Positions 62,549-64,000 of a stretch of 64,000 nt of DNA are shown piece by piece; within the stretch, counting starts at the first letter, position 1; every line of letters begins with the position of its first letter. The notes under the pieces were generated by a model. It searched no databases, was not told the origin of the DNA, and saw only the letters and a program-made list of their open reading frames with translations. The DNA lies in assembly GCA_004168015.1 (NCBI GenBank), contig SEYW01000016.1, positions 1 through 64,000 of the forward strand, given 5' to 3'. This DNA is from Methylolobus aquaticus (GTDB taxonomy: Bacteria; Pseudomonadota; Gammaproteobacteria; Methylococcales; Methylococcaceae). Position numbers and translations under genes: made by a program.

Positions 62549-63277
62549 TTACTCTTTGGCGCCTTTCAATCGGAACTGCATGGTGGTGAGAATCCCCCGC
62601 AGCAGATGGATTTCTGGTTCTTCCAGACGCGAGCGGTTGAACAGGCGGCGCAAACGCCGCATCGTCGAATCGCCCGTCCTGCGCTCGTGCAGAAACCCGA
62701 CATCCCAAAGCGTGGCCTCGAGGTGGCCGAAGAAGGATTCCAGTTCGGCCCCGGTTGCCAGCGGTACCGCTGGCTCCATTGCGGCGTCGCCGCTCCCGTT
62801 CGTGACCCACAACTCGTAAGCCACCAACTGCACCGCGGCCGCCACATTCAAGGACGAGAACTCAGGGTTGCTCGGGATGTGCAGCAAGAAATGACAGAGT
62901 TCCAGTTCCTCATTGGTCAAACCGGAATGCTCGCGTCCGAACAGGATCGCAGTGCGGCTGCCCCGCGCCTGCCGTCCGGCCAGGTCCGCGCATTCCCGCG
63001 GCGTCAGCTGTGGCCATGGAATCGAGCGGAGCCGCGCGCTCGCCCCTATCGTCAAATGGCAATCGGCGATCGCGGCCGACAGGGTGGGGTAGACGACCGC
63101 GTTCGCGAGAATGTCGTCGGCACCGGCCGCGCGAGCGGTGGCCTGCTCGTCCGGAAAGACCCGCGGAGTGACCAGCGCCAGATCGGACAGGCCCATGTTC
63201 TTCATGGCCCGCGCGGTCGCCCCGATATTTCCCGGATGCGTCGTTCCGACGAGCACGATCCGTATGGTCGACAGCAT
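62549..63277 (-). CDS. trmJ: tRNA (cytidine/uridine-2'-O-)-methyltransferase TrmJ
   Basis: TrmJ methylates the 2'-O of position 32 in several tRNAs. The 242-residue SPOUT protein contains [38 protein letters not shown] and [23 protein letters not shown], which hold the knot and SAM contacts. It starts at 63277, divergent from suhB, the usual neighbour order. Confidence 0.94.
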   Translation of the reverse strand: MLSTIRIVLVGTTHPGNIGATARAMKNMGLSDLALVTPRVFPDEQATARAAGADDILANAVVYPTLSAAIADCHLTIGASARLRSIPWPQLTPRECADLAGRQARGSRTAILFGREHSGLTNEELELCHFLLHIPSNPEFSSLNVAAAVQLVAYELWVTNGSGDAAMEPAVPLATGAELESFFGHLEATLWDVGFLHERRTGDSTMRRLRRLFNRSRLEEPEIHLLRGILTTMQFRLKGAKE

Positions 63278-63363
63278 GGCCCAGCGCTACCCAGCAACGA
63301 AAAGCCCGGAATAGTAACAGAATTTTGCTATCCTAGCGGGTCAATCCCAGAGCAGTGTTCCTT

Positions 63364-64000
63364 ATGGACCCCATGATCACCATCGCGACCCGGGCGGCCC
63401 GGGCCGCGGGCGACGTCATCGTTCGCTCCCTCGGCCGCGTCGATCCGCGCAAAATTGCCGTCAAGAGCCGCAACGATTTCGTCAGCGACGTCGACCGGCA
63501 GGCAGAACGCGAAATCGTTGCCATCCTGCAGAAGGCCTATCCCGCCCACGGTATCCTCGGCGAGGAAGGCGGCCGCACCGGGGCACGCGAAGAAGACTAC
63601 GTGTGGGTCATCGATCCGCTCGACGGCACGACGAATTTCCTGCATGGCTTTCCGCAGTTTGCCGTCTCGATCGGCCTGCTGTATCGCGGCCGGCCCGAGG
63701 TCGGGGTCATCTACGATCCGATGCGGCAGGAACTGTTCACAGCCAAACGCGGTGCCGGAGCCACGCTCGAGAACCGGCGCATGCGCGTGACGCCCCACCC
63801 CGGCCTGCCGGCCGCCCTGCTGGGCACCGGATTTCCGTTCAAGGATCAAAGCTACATCGACCCGTATCTGGCCATGCTGAAGGCTCTGATCAAGGACACC
63901 GCCGGCATTCGGCGGGCCGGCTCGGCCGCACTCGATCTGGCCTACGTGGCCGCGGGGCGTTTGGACGGCTTCTGGGAGATCGGGCTGCAGCTGTGGGACA
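63364..64000 (+). CDS. suhB: Inositol-1-monophosphatase SuhB, cut by the window end
   Basis: SuhB is an inositol monophosphatase-family protein that also takes part in rRNA transcription antitermination. The visible 212 residues have GEEGG and VWVIDPLDGTTNFLHGFPQ (metal-binding Asp set) and the region RRAGSAALDLAYVAAGR. The start MDPMITIATRAARAAG matches the family. The end runs off at 64000. Confidence 0.92.
   Translation, partial: MDPMITIATRAARAAGDVIVRSLGRVDPRKIAVKSRNDFVSDVDRQAEREIVAILQKAYPAHGILGEEGGRTGAREEDYVWVIDPLDGTTNFLHGFPQFAVSIGLLYRGRPEVGVIYDPMRQELFTAKRGAGATLENRRMRVTPHPGLPAALLGTGFPFKDQSYIDPYLAMLKALIKDTAGIRRAGSAALDLAYVAAGRLDGFWEIGLQLWD

Overview
The window looks like a chromosomal segment of a GC-rich gammaproteobacterium, probably a chemolithoautotroph. 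The housekeeping blocks (dksA-gluQ, rlmH-maf-rng-nit-tldD-pmbA, pilT/pilU facing yggS-proC-yggT, suhB facing trmJ-cysE, rodZ, xseA/xseB) follow gammaproteobacterial gene order. Inorganic-carbon uptake genes (DabA/DabB plus two beta-carbonic anhydrases) and HoxF/HoxU/HoxY subunits suggest CO2 fixation and NAD-linked hydrogen or electron metabolism. I assign no genus. No CRISPR array, rRNA, tRNA or insertion sequence was recognised.

Layout. 0-9.5 kb: a DAB-type bicarbonate/CO2 accumulation operon (dabA, dabB, two extra NuoM-like genes), then two tandem carbonic anhydrases and a periplasmic cyclophilin. 10.2-20 kb: dksA, gluQ, then a leftward block rlmH > maf > rng > nit > tldD > pmbA in which the usual large yhdP gene is missing. 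18.7-23.6 kb: a gene-poor stretch with small exported proteins and a lower-GC sulfotransferase, which looks like accessory DNA. 23.6-30.6 kb: a CaCA antiporter, a DUF455 ferritin-like protein, tpiA with Bacteroidota-like sequence, a divergent transaldolase, a Rieske oxygenase + NAD-dependent reductase pair that resembles SdmA/SdmB in architecture, and an exported HbpS-like protein. 30.9-34 kb: hoxF-hoxU-hoxY ending in a strong hairpin, with no hoxH. 34-41 kb: uppP, an ABC-type protein with an apparently dead nucleotide-binding domain, dapE, a DUF2726 protein, pilU and pilT. 41.1-45.8 kb: a candidate small RNA, a methyltransferase, then yggS-proC-yggT. 45.9-61.1 kb: gloB, a membrane-anchored MutS-like ATPase, an HTTM-DCC fusion, rmuC, a sugar-type C-methyltransferase, rodZ, xseB/xseA (XseA with an N-terminal DUF5710-like domain), alkB, nudix, rhomboid, a VanX-like dipeptidase and cnoX. 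61.1-61.8 kb: a non-coding stretch with DnaA boxes and an AT-rich tract that resembles a replication origin. 61.8-64 kb: cysE, trmJ and the start of suhB.

How the parts could fit together. DabA/DabB with the extra antiporter-like subunits would couple an ion gradient to one-way CO2 hydration at the membrane. The cytoplasmic carbonic anhydrases would equilibrate the bicarbonate pool, and TpiA and the transaldolase belong to sugar-phosphate metabolism downstream of carbon fixation. The Hox proteins would connect NAD(H) to hydrogenase or another electron carrier, but the large hydrogenase subunit must be supplied from elsewhere or is absent. The most interesting targets are the origin-like region, the pilT-upstream small RNA, the HoxFUY set without HoxH, the expanded DAB operon, the Rieske/reductase pair, and the ABC protein lacking ATPase motifs.
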